Source of the DNA: Pseudomonadota bacterium
GTDB lineage: Bacteria; Pseudomonadota; Gammaproteobacteria; Pseudomonadales; Pseudohongiellaceae
Direction: 5' to 3'
DNA: 46,339 bases
Assembly (NCBI GenBank): GCA_027623555.1
Contig: JAQBSZ010000032.1
Coordinates: 1 to 46,339, forward strand
In this document: piece by piece, positions 17,096-25,919 of the stretch
How positions within the stretch are numbered: position 1 is the first letter of the stretch
Layout: each line of letters starts with the position of its first letter
Made by a program: the position numbers and the translations under genes
Notes under the pieces: model-generated
The model's input: the letters and a program-made list of their open reading frames with translations, nothing else
Database searches by the model: none
What the model was told of the DNA's origin: nothing

Positions 17096-18355
17096 ATGAC
17101 AAGAAAACTTCTAAGAGCTACCGGATTCATGCTGAGCCTGCTCTGTAGCAATGTAGTATTTGCTCAGTACCTCGGGATCGCCTCACCTCAAAGTGTCGGC
17201 ATGTCCGGCAGCAGACTCGATGCCGCGACCGAACGCCTGCAACAACATATTAATGAAGGTGATATCGCTGGGGTTGTGGCTGCGGTGGCCAGAGACGGCA
17301 AGATCGTCTACTTCGAATCTTTGGGCAATCTGAATATCGAACAGGCCATACCGATGCAGGAAGATGCCCTGTTTCGGATGTATTCGATGACAAGACAAAT
17401 TACCAGTGTCGCCGCCATGATTTTGTATGAACAAGGCAAGTTTCAGTTTGATGACCCTGTAAAAATGTATCTTCCCGAGTTTTCCGAACAGAAGGTGCTC
17501 ATCGATGCTGGCAGCACTGACCTGAACCAGACCAGGGATAGAATGGGAGACATGACCATTGCTCACTTGCTTACCCATACGTCGGGTTTGGGCAGCAGGA
17601 GCTCGAGGCTGTATCAAGAGAACAATGTTAGAGACCGTAACATTTCACTTGACCAGATGGTTAAAAACGCAGCAAGTGTCCCACTTTTTCATGATCCCGG
17701 TACTCAATTTCGCTATGGTATTCATGCCACAATAGTAGGTAAACTGATCGAGGTCTGGTCAGGCCAGCCTTTTGAGGAATTTCTCAATGAGCAACTACTT
17801 GACCCACTACAAATGGATGGCACGATGTTCTGGGCGTCGGGAGATGATGCCGAGCGATTAGCTGTTGTTTATCGACCCACGAACGGCCGCTTACTTCCCT
17901 ATCAGATAGAAAGCTTTCCTTTTACTGCTCGACCACGCCTGATAGAAGGCGGGGTTGGGATGCTCTCTACAGTCATGGACTACATGCATTTCTCGCAGAT
18001 GATTCTGAACGGCGGAGTGTTTAATGACAATCGTGTTCTGCAGGAAGCGACAGTTGAGCTGATGTTCCAGAATGCGGTGCCAGAGCAGGCGATGCCAATT
18101 GGCTCTTCCGGGTACTGGTTAGGGTCGGGATGGACGCTTGGTGGCTTTAACCTGGTGATGGATTCCTCAGCCTATAACTTTCCAGTTTCAGCAGGCACCG
18201 TCTGGTGGGATGGTTCTGCGGGAACGCGTTATTTAATCGACCCGGCACAAAATACTATCATCGTGATCATGGCCCAGGTCTCGCCTTCCAGCGGCGGCGG
18301 CTTTCGGGAGAATTTTTCCCGTCTGGTGGATGCGGCGATTATCGAGCGCCGCTAG
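17096..18355 (+). CDS. Secreted beta-lactamase-family serine hydrolase with SxxR in place of SxxK
   Basis: 419 residues with a signal peptide ending VVFAQ (about residue 24). It has the class C beta-lactamase/esterase layout: an N-terminal SVGMSGSRLDAATERL, MYSMTR at 95-100, TIAHLLTHTSGLG at 154-166, FRYGIHATIVGKLIE with Tyr207, a WASGDD segment and a C-terminal WWDGSAGTRYLIDP. In active members the motif is SxxK (usually SMTK); here the lysine codon reads AGA (Arg100). That residue normally acts in general-base catalysis, so activity may be altered or lost. The start at 17096 is chosen for AGGA eight bases upstream; an in-frame TTG six bases earlier is less likely. The 230 bases before it hold a CGCGGC/GCCGCG hairpin and no clear gene. 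Confidence 0.88.
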   Translation: MTRKLLRATGFMLSLLCSNVVFAQYLGIASPQSVGMSGSRLDAATERLQQHINEGDIAGVVAAVARDGKIVYFESLGNLNIEQAIPMQEDALFRMYSMTRQITSVAAMILYEQGKFQFDDPVKMYLPEFSEQKVLIDAGSTDLNQTRDRMGDMTIAHLLTHTSGLGSRSSRLYQENNVRDRNISLDQMVKNAASVPLFHDPGTQFRYGIHATIVGKLIEVWSGQPFEEFLNEQLLDPLQMDGTMFWASGDDAERLAVVYRPTNGRLLPYQIESFPFTARPRLIEGGVGMLSTVMDYMHFSQMILNGGVFNDNRVLQEATVELMFQNAVPEQAMPIGSSGYWLGSGWTLGGFNLVMDSSAYNFPVSAGTVWWDGSAGTRYLIDPAQNTIIVIMAQVSPSSGGGFRENFSRLVDAAIIERR

Positions 18356-18565
18356 GTCAGGACTCCATCAACCTCGGCTCTAACTCGCCTTAATGTTTTC
18401 CAACTTATTGAAATTCGAACAAAAAATACTTTTGTAACCGCGCCTGGATTTCAGCGTCTAAGAAATACAGAACTAACAATCTGCGCTCTATTAGTGCCTC
18501 TTAATGCCTGGCACAATTTCACTGCCAGAACAGAAAAATTCACCCCCTGTTTCGAAATCAGAAGA

Positions 18566-18631
18566 CGGTGGCAGAGAGCAATAGTTAACCAGCCAATTCT
18601 TGTTCTCGCTGACGAACCAACGGGTAATTAG
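18566..18631 (+). pseudogene. Remnant of a MacB/LolD-type ABC transporter ATPase
   Basis: In the 447-base gap between two convergent genes, one frame reads RAIVNQPILVLADEPTGN and then a stop. This matches the Walker B region of lipoprotein/macrolide-type ABC ATPases (usually RALVNQP...LLADEPTGNLD). Just upstream another frame reads DGGREQ, like the family's signature GGQQQR, so a frameshift separates them. Nothing else of the gene survives. The rest of the gap (18356-18565, 18632-18731) shows no gene that I can support. Confidence 0.5.
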
Positions 18632-18731
18632 CCGCTGAAGGTAAATCCCTGCCTGACCATGTCCAGCAGGAGTTCACTGACGTCCTCAAATGCGGTCTTC
18701 GTCTTTAGTGTCTGCTTTCGGCCAAATAAAA

Positions 18732-18754
18732 GGGGGCGATCACTGATCGCCCCC
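18732..18754 (-). terminator. Strong intrinsic terminator for the TonB receptor gene
   Basis: GGGGGCGATC (18732-18741), a 3-base loop, then GATCGCCCCC (18745-18754). On the minus strand TTTTATTT follows the stem. It lies about 50 bases beyond the receptor's stop codon, as expected for its Rho-independent terminator. Confidence 0.85.
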
Positions 18755-18802
18755 CACTTTGCACTTTGCATCCTCAATCTGGTGTAAACCAGGGTTCGGT
18801 GC

Positions 18803-21436
18803 CTAGAAATTCAAGCTCAAACGACCGTAGTAATACGCCCCCTGCCAATCCAATCCGTTAAGGTCGGAATACACACGGCCACAGCAGTAGTCGCCGAGCG
18901 CGGGATCAACTTTATCAGGGTATTCGTCAAAGAGGTTCCTGGCGCCAAGCGACAGACTGATATTATCGCTGAAACGATACTGGCCTTCGAGATCGGTGTA
19001 CCAGACTGCATCGAAGGTCTGGACCGCAGTGCCGCTCCGGGAGTCTTCGGACTCGCCATAGTAGCTCAACCGTCCGATCAGCAAGAGCCGATCGAATTGG
19101 TGGCGTGCTGTGAACACACCGCGCATGTTTGGCTCGATGTTCTCGAAGTCAAACCGGTCCTCGGCGTTTATGAAGCCGCTGTACTGGCTTAGAGGGCTGT
19201 CAAACTTGACCTCGGTGTAGTTGAATGCAGCGCTCACGGTAGTAACGCCCGCGTCGCCCCAATCAATCGGTCTGGTCACCACGATGTCCACTCCCTTATT
19301 GATGGTATCGAAGGCACTCTGGAAAGACCTCACCCCGCCCAATTGGGCGGCGAAGCTCACGCCGGCGGACTGAAGGGCGAGAAAGTTATCATACCCTTCG
19401 CCCGCTGTCGGATCAGTGGACACGGGCCTAAAGCTTTGTAAATAGGTGCGGTCTTGAATATCAATTCGGAAGAAATCCACCGTCAGGTCGGTATCACCCA
19501 GTTCTGCGGTGAAACCAATCGTGTAGTTGTCCGCCAGCTCGGGCTTGAGCGGATCAAAGCCTAGCGCCGCGCCAACCGGGCCGCCGGCCGGGAATGTACC
19601 GGTTTCGATCGGCTCGCCGAAAGGCAGTCTAGTAGACACGTTGGTGGTACCCTGCTGACCCGGCGTCGGAGCGCGGAAAGAGGTGCCTAGCGAGGCGCGA
19701 ATGCCAAAGGTGTCGGTCACATCCAGCTTGCCCGCGACTTTCCAGACCAGTTCCGAGCCAAAGTCGTCGTAGTCCTCGTAACGCAACGCCCCCTGCAGGA
19801 ACAGGTTGTCGCTCACATTCCCGCTGAGGTCGCCATAAGCCGCATAGGATGTACGATCATAGGTGTCCGCGAACATTGGGTTTCTGCCGGGAAAACCGTT
19901 GGAGCCCACACCCACCGTCCGATACACCGCATCGGAACTGTTGGCGCAATCCAGGCTGGAGCCGTTGCCGATCACGGCCGTGCCGGCGGCCGTGGCGCTG
20001 CCGTCGTCATTACAGAAGCCAAAAGGATCTTGTACTGCGTAAGGACCGACGCGACTGGAATCTGGGTCGCCTGCCCCCAAGTCATAGGATTCGTCCATCC
20101 AACTTGCGCCAAATGCGAACAGTGCGCCGGATTCGAGTTCATAGGTGAAGTCCGCCTGCAACTGGGTTTCCTCGTTGGTCAGGTCGCCGAGACTGAACCG
20201 AGTGGGAGATGCCCGCCCCATGGAGGGGTTAATGGTGCGATTGAGCGTGTAATCGACTTCGCTTTCTCCCATGCGGGCGCTGAAGTCATAGCTCACACCG
20301 TTGCCCCATTCGCCTCGCAGGCCAGCGACCAGCGACATATCTTTCACATCACCAAAGAGGTTTGGGGTGAAGCCGCCGGGCCACATCTCCAATGGATTAT
20401 AGATGCCTCCGTCGGATTCGCGTATATCCTCGAGGGTGCCGTTGTACGGGAAACGATTGAAGAAAGTCTTATCGCTCTCGCCGTCGGAATAATTACCGAA
20501 CGCATACAGCTCGCTGCCGCCGTCCAGATCAATGCCTGCATTGAAGAACACGCGGAAGGCTTCATGATTCGGCCGGCCCCATCTCTGGTTGGTATCCCAA
20601 CCGGGATTGGCCGCATTAGCAAACCACAGCGCTTGAAATGCCGGGTCTTGCGCGATAGTGATTCGGTCGGTGTCGCCATTAGCGATGAATGTGTCGTAAT
20701 TCCTGTGGGTAGAGTCCGGGCAGAAAGCGGTTCTACATACTTGTTCCGCACGATTGGTCCCGTCACGATCTTCATATTGAGCCGAAATGCTGATGAATCC
20801 GTTATCAGTCAACGGCAGTCCGATGTTGCCAGAAATAGTGGTGGACTCACCGTCGCCTTCGCTGAACTCACCGAAGTCAACGGAAAGGCTGCCGCCTTCC
20901 CGGTTGTCCTTGAGTATGAAATTGATTACGCCGGCGATAGCGTCGGAACCATACTGGGCCGCCGCGCCATCCCGCAATACTTCTATGGTGCCGATTGCCG
21001 CGGCTGGAATCGTGGACATATCCACGGCTTGAGCGCCCGAGCCCACAAGCGCGACAAGAGGGGAGCGATGACGCCGCTTCGAGTTGACAAGCACGAGGGT
21101 CTTGTCGCTAGGCATGCCGCGCAACTGCGCCGGACGAATGAACTCTTCGCCATCGCTGTTGGATTGCCTAACGCTGAATGAGGGCACCAGCGTCCTGAGG
21201 ATGTCGTTGGTGTCGGTATACGAAACCGCCTCAATATCTGCAGTGCTGAATACATCAATAGGCACTGGCGAATCGGATACGGTTCGTGGCCGGCCACGGG
21301 AACCGGTAACGACGATTTGTTCGATCTCGGGCGCGTCTTGCTGTGCCAGTGCAACTGGCGCGTATCCCGCGGGAGCCAATAGTGCCAGCGCTATCGCGGG
21401 CGATAATAGCCTGTTTATCTTGCTTTTTTTTAACAT
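18803..21436 (-). CDS. TonB-dependent outer-membrane receptor
   Basis: 877 residues with a signal peptide (MLKKSKINRLLSPAIALALL..., to about residue 32). A plug domain begins with IEQIVVTGSRGRPRTVSDSP and includes LRGMPSDKTLVLVNSKRRHR and the plug end IEVLRDGAAAQYGSDAIAGV. A long beta-barrel follows with LFAFGASWMDESYDLGAGDP, FLQGALRYEDYDDFGSE, IRASLGTSFRAPTPGQ and a C-terminal GRLSLNF ending in Phe. It is a large receptor of the kind used for siderophores, carbohydrates or other bulky nutrients; the substrate is not evident. The start at 21436 is set by AAGGGG seven bases upstream. Its leader is homologous to those of the pseudogene at 42.4 kb and of the small ORF at 45.1 kb, and it carries palindrome copy 4. 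Confidence 0.93.
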   Translation of the reverse strand: MLKKSKINRLLSPAIALALLAPAGYAPVALAQQDAPEIEQIVVTGSRGRPRTVSDSPVPIDVFSTADIEAVSYTDTNDILRTLVPSFSVRQSNSDGEEFIRPAQLRGMPSDKTLVLVNSKRRHRSPLVALVGSGAQAVDMSTIPAAAIGTIEVLRDGAAAQYGSDAIAGVINFILKDNREGGSLSVDFGEFSEGDGESTTISGNIGLPLTDNGFISISAQYEDRDGTNRAEQVCRTAFCPDSTHRNYDTFIANGDTDRITIAQDPAFQALWFANAANPGWDTNQRWGRPNHEAFRVFFNAGIDLDGGSELYAFGNYSDGESDKTFFNRFPYNGTLEDIRESDGGIYNPLEMWPGGFTPNLFGDVKDMSLVAGLRGEWGNGVSYDFSARMGESEVDYTLNRTINPSMGRASPTRFSLGDLTNEETQLQADFTYELESGALFAFGASWMDESYDLGAGDPDSSRVGPYAVQDPFGFCNDDGSATAAGTAVIGNGSSLDCANSSDAVYRTVGVGSNGFPGRNPMFADTYDRTSYAAYGDLSGNVSDNLFLQGALRYEDYDDFGSELVWKVAGKLDVTDTFGIRASLGTSFRAPTPGQQGTTNVSTRLPFGEPIETGTFPAGGPVGAALGFDPLKPELADNYTIGFTAELGDTDLTVDFFRIDIQDRTYLQSFRPVSTDPTAGEGYDNFLALQSAGVSFAAQLGGVRSFQSAFDTINKGVDIVVTRPIDWGDAGVTTVSAAFNYTEVKFDSPLSQYSGFINAEDRFDFENIEPNMRGVFTARHQFDRLLLIGRLSYYGESEDSRSGTAVQTFDAVWYTDLEGQYRFSDNISLSLGARNLFDEYPDKVDPALGDYCCGRVYSDLNGLDWQGAYYYGRLSLNF

Positions 21437-21849
21437 CTGCATACCCCTTGAAAATGATTGATCTTGTAGTTTTCTTGACCGCTCCAATAGCTCGCGATGC
21501 TACAACGTTGCATGTGATGAAGGTCGCCTTATAATTTACATGAGATGCATTACTCGTACTCATCACTCACAAAATGTAATTTATACAATTGAATATTAGC
21601 TTGCAAGATATATTTGAGGAATATCCAAAAAAAATGACCTGTAAAACACAAAAGTAGCTTATTTCGCCGCCGTTAATTCCGGCGCCAGGTCTTTTCAGTG
21701 TTTGCAGAACCATAGCGCTAGTGGGAAACTTTTGGGCATACTTGCTGGAATAGTAGTCCTTTGAAGTGCTGGAATTTAGAGCATATTGGAATCATTTCGA
21801 TTTCTATTTAGTCTTCGTTTTTATGAATTATTCGGCTTTGCTTTTATTA
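21437..21849. other. Regulatory leader and intergenic region upstream of the TonB receptor
   Basis: No gene is seen in these 413 bases. Two blocks match the region upstream of the pseudogene at 42.4 kb on the minus strand. One is close to the ATG (GAGCTATTGGAGCGGTCAAG, then CAAGGGGTATGCAG). The other is beyond the palindrome (GTTAATTCCGGCGCCAGGTC at about 21671-21690). The AT-rich stretch 21720-21849 borders the 2Fe-2S reductase gene and may contain the left edge of an acquired segment, but no repeat marks it. Confidence 0.5.
21582..21595 (-). promoter_or_regulatory. Shared palindromic site, copy 4 (upstream of TonB receptor)
   Basis: TATACAATTGAATA, perfect consensus. On the receptor strand the order is CTTGCAA, seven bases, TATTCAATTGTATA, then AATT, the same arrangement as copy 1. 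The far edge is 159 bases from the receptor ATG. Confidence 0.6.
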
Positions 21850-22938
21850 TTAAATAGCAATCACAACATTTGTTTTAGGCTTGGAACAACAGATTAAAAT
21901 ATCATCCGGTTCTGAAAGCGCTTGGGGTTCATCGTTGTATTCGATTTCACCCTCTTTAATTTTACATAAACAAGAATGACACATACCAGACCGACAGCCA
22001 AAAGCAGGGTTCACTCCTTGAGCTTCTGCAAAATCCAAAAGACAGGAAAAAGAAGGATCCCACGTTGCCTTGACCCCTGATCCAGCAAACATCACTTCAA
22101 TCGCTCCTTGGTTTTCAACCTGACTTTGAACGGATTCATTTCCCTCTTTGAGCACGCTTGCTGGACCAAAAAACTCATAATGAATACGACTGTCAGGAAC
22201 ACCCCAATCCAGCAAGCCATTATAAATGATTTTCATAAAGGGAGGAGGGCCACAAACGTAAAATTCAAATTCATTATGACCAAGAAGCCGTTCCAATAAA
22301 CTCATCGAAAGGTATCCTGTCGAATCAAAATCTTCTCCTTGGAAATCTTCTGAGAGAGGATCACTATAAACAAAGTGAGAATGGAGATGACTCCGTTTCA
22401 TAGTGAGTTTTCGAACATGATTTCTAAAGGCATGAACTTTACTATTGAGCGCTCCATGAATGAACCAAGTTTCGCGTTGGGAACCGCTCTGTACAATCGA
22501 ATTCAGCATGCTGATCATAGGGGTTTGTCCAACGCCCCCGCTTAAAAGAACAACCGGCGTGTCCGCTTCGGTATTGAGAAAAAAATCACCTCGGGGTGCT
22601 TTGACTTTAAGTTCACTCCCAGCGTGGACAAAATCATGAAAATAATTTGAGCCTAACCCGGATGGAACATCAGGCAGATCCTTCGGTGAAGGTTCCCGCT
22701 TGATACTGGCGCGGTAGTATTCCGGATGAGGGCAATCGGAAAGCGTATAGGTTCGGACCACTGTTTGAGATTGACCTAGAATATCTAATTCGTAGGTCAA
22801 GAATTGTCCTGGTTTGAACTTAGCTAAAGGCTTACCGTCTTTCGGTTTCAGATAAAATGAATCGATCACACTGCTTTCTGCAACTCTTTGATCCACAATA
22901 AAATTTCTAATTCCTGCCCATGATTCTGCAAAATTCAT
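21850..22938 (-). CDS. Flavodoxin-reductase-type oxidoreductase with C-terminal 2Fe-2S ferredoxin domain
   Basis: 362 residues and no signal peptide, so cytoplasmic. The FAD-binding barrel (about 20-125) has VRTYTLSDCP. The NAD-binding part (about 128-240) has VVLLSGGVGQTPMISML and FEFYVCGPPPFM. A plant-type ferredoxin domain (about 275-362) carries the cluster cysteines C315, C320 and C323 (CRSGMCHSCLC) and a final Cys at 350 or 351. Such proteins move electrons from NAD(P)H to a partner oxygenase, desaturase or P450. Candidate partners here are the nearby CDGSH protein or the sterol-desaturase family enzyme at 26.9 kb, which share its AT-rich composition (inference). It lies in an AT-rich block that looks acquired. 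Confidence 0.9.
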   Translation of the reverse strand: MNFAESWAGIRNFIVDQRVAESSVIDSFYLKPKDGKPLAKFKPGQFLTYELDILGQSQTVVRTYTLSDCPHPEYYRASIKREPSPKDLPDVPSGLGSNYFHDFVHAGSELKVKAPRGDFFLNTEADTPVVLLSGGVGQTPMISMLNSIVQSGSQRETWFIHGALNSKVHAFRNHVRKLTMKRSHLHSHFVYSDPLSEDFQGEDFDSTGYLSMSLLERLLGHNEFEFYVCGPPPFMKIIYNGLLDWGVPDSRIHYEFFGPASVLKEGNESVQSQVENQGAIEVMFAGSGVKATWDPSFSCLLDFAEAQGVNPAFGCRSGMCHSCLCKIKEGEIEYNDEPQALSEPDDILICCSKPKTNVVIAI

Positions 22939-23031
22939 CAGTATAAAGTTTCACTAAGTTGAATGCTTAAAAAAGAAGAAAACAGCTCTGCCCCTCTAAT
23001 GTATTTAATCTCACAGAGCTATCTTGCCGTT

Positions 23032-23271
23032 TTACAGTTTAGCGTGACTTCCATCACACATAGGCTGTCCACCGGTTGTTTTACAACCGCAGAAGTACTC
23101 AGTTTTACTCGTTTCAGCCTTATAAGGAACAGGACTAAATTCCGTTCCTTTATGAGAACCATCACAAAAAGGCTGGCTCGCACTTTTGCCACATCGGCAC
23201 CAATAATATTTTTTGCCAGCTTCTACATCCACGGGATAAGGTCCTTTTTGGGCTACAGCAGCATCTGCCAT
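23032..23271 (-). CDS. CDGSH iron-sulfur domain protein with two motifs
   Basis: 79 residues, no export signal. Two CDGSH-type cluster sites are visible: CRCGKSASQPFCDGSH and CGCKTTGGQPMCDGSH. Each can hold a 2Fe-2S cluster with three Cys and one His, typical of the small bacterial tandem-CDGSH (mitoNEET-like) proteins thought to transfer electrons or clusters. The start at 23271 is preferred over 23286 because AAGGAGAG lies just upstream. It is followed on the same strand, after about 90 bases, by the 2Fe-2S reductase, so a shared transcript is plausible. Confidence 0.92.
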   Translation of the reverse strand: MADAAVAQKGPYPVDVEAGKKYYWCRCGKSASQPFCDGSHKGTEFSPVPYKAETSKTEYFCGCKTTGGQPMCDGSHAKL

Positions 23272-23293
23272 CGGTCTCTCCTTCATACCAAGG

Positions 23294-23446
23294 TTAAAAT
23301 TGATTAATTTGCCGCCACCAGACTGGATGCTTAAACGTAGACATAAAATAGGAATCTTTTACGTGAGGAAGCGAGGGATCAAATACTAATAAATCAGCCG
23401 GTTTTAAAATTTCCTTTATATAATATTTTGCAATCGCAATATTGAA
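23294..23446 (-). pseudogene. 3' end of an unrecognised gene, truncated at the stop of the neighbouring gene
   Basis: Immediately after the stop of the secreted-protein gene at 23447, and in the same frame, 50 codons stay open with clearly coding content: AKYYIKEILKPADLLVFDPS, PHVKDSYFMSTFKHPVWWRQ, then INQF and stop. There is no start codon except an internal Met, so this is the C terminus of a gene whose rest is missing. I cannot name the family. Composition is AT-rich like the CDGSH and reductase genes, so the fragment probably marks the edge of the acquired block. Alternatively it is fortuitous, but the run of well-behaved codons makes that less likely. Confidence 0.5.
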
Positions 23447-24391
23447 TCACTGTGTGACATGGACACGCTGGTAGGCGTTACTCCAGCAGCACTGATCAAG
23501 ACCATCGCTGTCGGATGCCGCCCAGTTGTCCACTCGGGCTCGAATCAAATACTCACCTGGTTCAGAAAAGGTTGCAATTACCTTGGCTGAACCAGTTCCA
23601 GAAGGTATTGCCATTCTGGCGCGCGCGGGTGGCATCAATCTCAAGGATGCCTCCCCCTGGAATGATACATCTTCTGTCGTCATGAAAGGTGCAGAAGCAT
23701 GTTCAGTAAAATTTACTTCACCGGGGCCTTGATGCTTGTACCACATAACGCGCGTATTAAGTGGCTTGGCAAATAAGGGGTTTGAAGGGTCTCGCACTGA
23801 CGAGTCCTGGCTCCCAACTTCCATAGTCAATTCTGAACCTACGGAAACTGTTTTTATACTAGTCGATAGGACGCCTTCTGGACCAGATCCACGATATCCC
23901 TCTTCGAACCAAATAACGGGCTGCACACTGCCCTGAGGTCGCGGGTTTCTATCAAGCTCATAAGCTGTTGAGCCGCGTTCGCCAGGCACTTTAAACTCTT
24001 CTGAGTTTCCGGTTTTGATATGCCACCAAATAGTTTCTCCATCCATAGAGGCAGGAATAGTCACAGCAAAAACGCCAGTATGCCGGCCAGGAAAATATAT
24101 TTCCGGCTGCATTCCGTCCAATTGCGCTGGCTCGATGCGATTACTTTCACCCATTTCAACAGTGACATACTTTTCATTTCTATTGTGGTATCCAAATGAG
24201 ACGGTAACACTTCCATCTTCATTGCCGTACCACCCTTCCATGAAAGGAATCACAGGTAAGCCTCCAGGCGGAGGTGGGCGTAAAAATCTTTGTGGTTGCT
24301 GCGCACCAGCAGATGCTGCTAGTACAAGATTTACCAGTAGCGTCAATACGGCGGTGATCACTATAGGTCTAACTGATCTCATGGACATCAT
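23447..24391 (-). CDS. Secreted beta-rich protein paired with heme/copper protein (copy B partner)
   Basis: 314 residues with a signal peptide ending SAGAQ (about residue 30). Family features seen here and in the paralogue at 39416-40357 are FMEGWYGNEDGSVTVSFGYHNRN, a Y/N-rich turn, IYFPGRHTGVFAVTIP, WWHIKTG, and a C-terminal Ig-like ending FSEPGEYLIRARV.. followed by VHVTQ. No enzymatic motif is visible. It begins 48 bases after the stop of the heme-c/PHM-like gene on the same strand. The paralogous pair at 39.4-41.9 kb has the same order, so this is probably a subunit or accessory protein of that enzyme (inference). Confidence 0.82.
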   Translation of the reverse strand: MMSMRSVRPIVITAVLTLLVNLVLAASAGAQQPQRFLRPPPPGGLPVIPFMEGWYGNEDGSVTVSFGYHNRNEKYVTVEMGESNRIEPAQLDGMQPEIYFPGRHTGVFAVTIPASMDGETIWWHIKTGNSEEFKVPGERGSTAYELDRNPRPQGSVQPVIWFEEGYRGSGPEGVLSTSIKTVSVGSELTMEVGSQDSSVRDPSNPLFAKPLNTRVMWYKHQGPGEVNFTEHASAPFMTTEDVSFQGEASLRLMPPARARMAIPSGTGSAKVIATFSEPGEYLIRARVDNWAASDSDGLDQCCWSNAYQRVHVTQ

Positions 24392-24439
24392 TCTCTGATC
24401 TAGTGTCTGAGTTTTGGAGGTACTTTACTTCTCAGTCCT

Positions 24440-25801
24440 CTAATCTGTAGCTTGACCGGATGGATTCTCACTTTCGCGCTGCTCAAGAATTTCTTGATAG
24501 GTTTCATCATCAAGATGGCTAATTGCAATCCAGGAATGTGACATCTCATCTGACGTGCGTTGACCCCAGCCGACCCACTGTCGGGGATCTGGATTATTGG
24601 GGTTCGCCGCTGTGTTGTCATACCACTGTTTAGTAATCAAGATCGCACCAACAGGCAATAGTGGCGCTATATCTGTGTCATAAAGGTGGCTGTGATGCCA
24701 GGTGGCACTCCAGTTGGATATCATGCTGATCACTTCAGTTTTGCCGGTTGCTGGATAGAATATTTCCAAGGAAGCCGCGTTCATACGCAGATGCCCGTGG
24801 GGCTGAAAGCTGTCAATGCGAACAGGGTGATCAAAGGAATGAAATCCCTGGGTCATGGCTGTGCCGTGAGGAGGAATAAACAGATCGCCCTGGTCTAATT
24901 GATAAGTTTTCAGATCCTGAGTAACTTTGGCTGCGTAGCCTTTCGGGTGAAGCCAGATACCCAGCTCTACTACGTTGTCCTCAATTATTGCATTGGGTGC
25001 AATTCCGCCGAGTCCACCAGGATACATATGAATATCCCACTGAATTTTGGTACCCGCAAAAGCTGTTCGACAAACACCTTCGGGTATGACTTCGCCCCAC
25101 TTACCCATGGCATACTCGGTAACCGGTTTTCGATCAACACTGCCGTCTTCGGCTATCTCGGCAAAGTAAGTGTTGGCATGGTGAACTACGGACTTGGCAT
25201 CCCCCCTAGGTTTAACTTGCAGAGCTTTGATGCAACGGTTTTCGGTGAGGCCACCGTCAATAAAATGCTTATCCCACAGATCATTGCCGTTGGCAGGAAT
25301 ATCGATTGGCTTGGACGCAAGTACTAGATCAGGTTGTCCGAATTGAGCCGCAAAGTTCCACTCGTCAACGTCCCGCAGTATAGGAGGAGGAGGTAATTGT
25401 TCTAAATCTCCCAACGCGGAGCCCTGATCGACCCAGGCTACTATGGTGTCAATATCATCCTGAGCCAGGCGCCAATCTGCCTGTAGATCCTGCAGACCTA
25501 TATCATGGTCATAGGCATAAGGAGGCATTTCTCGGTTTGCCACTTTTAACTGAATCAAAGGAGCCCAGGGGCGTACCTGCTCAAAGTTGGTCAATTGCAT
25601 TGGTCCAATGCCACCCTCACGGTGGCAGACCACGCAATTCTCATTGATGATTCTGGCTACGTGGCCAGAGTAAGTTATGGGTTCAGGTGCATTCACCGAT
25701 TCAGCCGCAATCACAACTCCTGCTTGGAGCCCTATAAACGTGATTACTGTGATGCCAACGCCAAGGTAAGGAATCTTGTGCCAGTTCTGCAAAATATTCA
25801 C
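24440..25801 (-). CDS. Secreted c-heme protein fused to PHM-like copper monooxygenase domain (copy B)
   Basis: 453 residues with an N-terminal hydrophobic signal (PYLGVGITVITFIGLQAGVV). The heme motif CVVCHREGGIGPMQL comes near residue 57, then REMPPYAYDHDIG. Candidate copper ligands are HH near 208, His near 259 (WDIHMYPGG), HxH near 336-338 (SFQPHGHLR) and Met near 421 (RTSDEMSHSW). YDNTAANPNNP precedes the Met as in PHM-type enzymes. It is closely related to copy A at 10565-11926 and less closely to copy C at 40593-41927. The GTG at 25801 is chosen because AGGAGAA is seven bases upstream; a TTG one codon earlier is possible. It heads a two-gene unit with the secreted partner. Confidence 0.8.
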   Translation of the reverse strand: MNILQNWHKIPYLGVGITVITFIGLQAGVVIAAESVNAPEPITYSGHVARIINENCVVCHREGGIGPMQLTNFEQVRPWAPLIQLKVANREMPPYAYDHDIGLQDLQADWRLAQDDIDTIVAWVDQGSALGDLEQLPPPPILRDVDEWNFAAQFGQPDLVLASKPIDIPANGNDLWDKHFIDGGLTENRCIKALQVKPRGDAKSVVHHANTYFAEIAEDGSVDRKPVTEYAMGKWGEVIPEGVCRTAFAGTKIQWDIHMYPGGLGGIAPNAIIEDNVVELGIWLHPKGYAAKVTQDLKTYQLDQGDLFIPPHGTAMTQGFHSFDHPVRIDSFQPHGHLRMNAASLEIFYPATGKTEVISMISNWSATWHHSHLYDTDIAPLLPVGAILITKQWYDNTAANPNNPDPRQWVGWGQRTSDEMSHSWIAISHLDDETYQEILEQRESENPSGQATD

Positions 25802-25919
25802 CAAGTTCTCCTGATTAATTGGGTAAGCAAAACCGTGTAAAAATCAATGCTTCTCTTTATTAGTGCTTCTTTCTTTATCTATTGCAGGTCTTTCGAATCT
25901 AACTCGATTTCTGACAAGA

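Noticed and set aside
16738..17148. 136-codon open frame between the PQQ enzyme and the serine hydrolase
   Set aside because: Most of it overlaps the end of the PQQ gene in another frame, and the rest has no motif or ribosome-binding site.
20030..21181. 383-codon plus-strand open frame opposite the TonB receptor
   Set aside because: Antisense to a well-supported receptor gene; no recognisable motif or ribosome-binding site.
22963..23307. Plus-strand open frame over the CDGSH gene
   Set aside because: The opposite strand carries two perfect CDGSH motifs, so this is a shadow.
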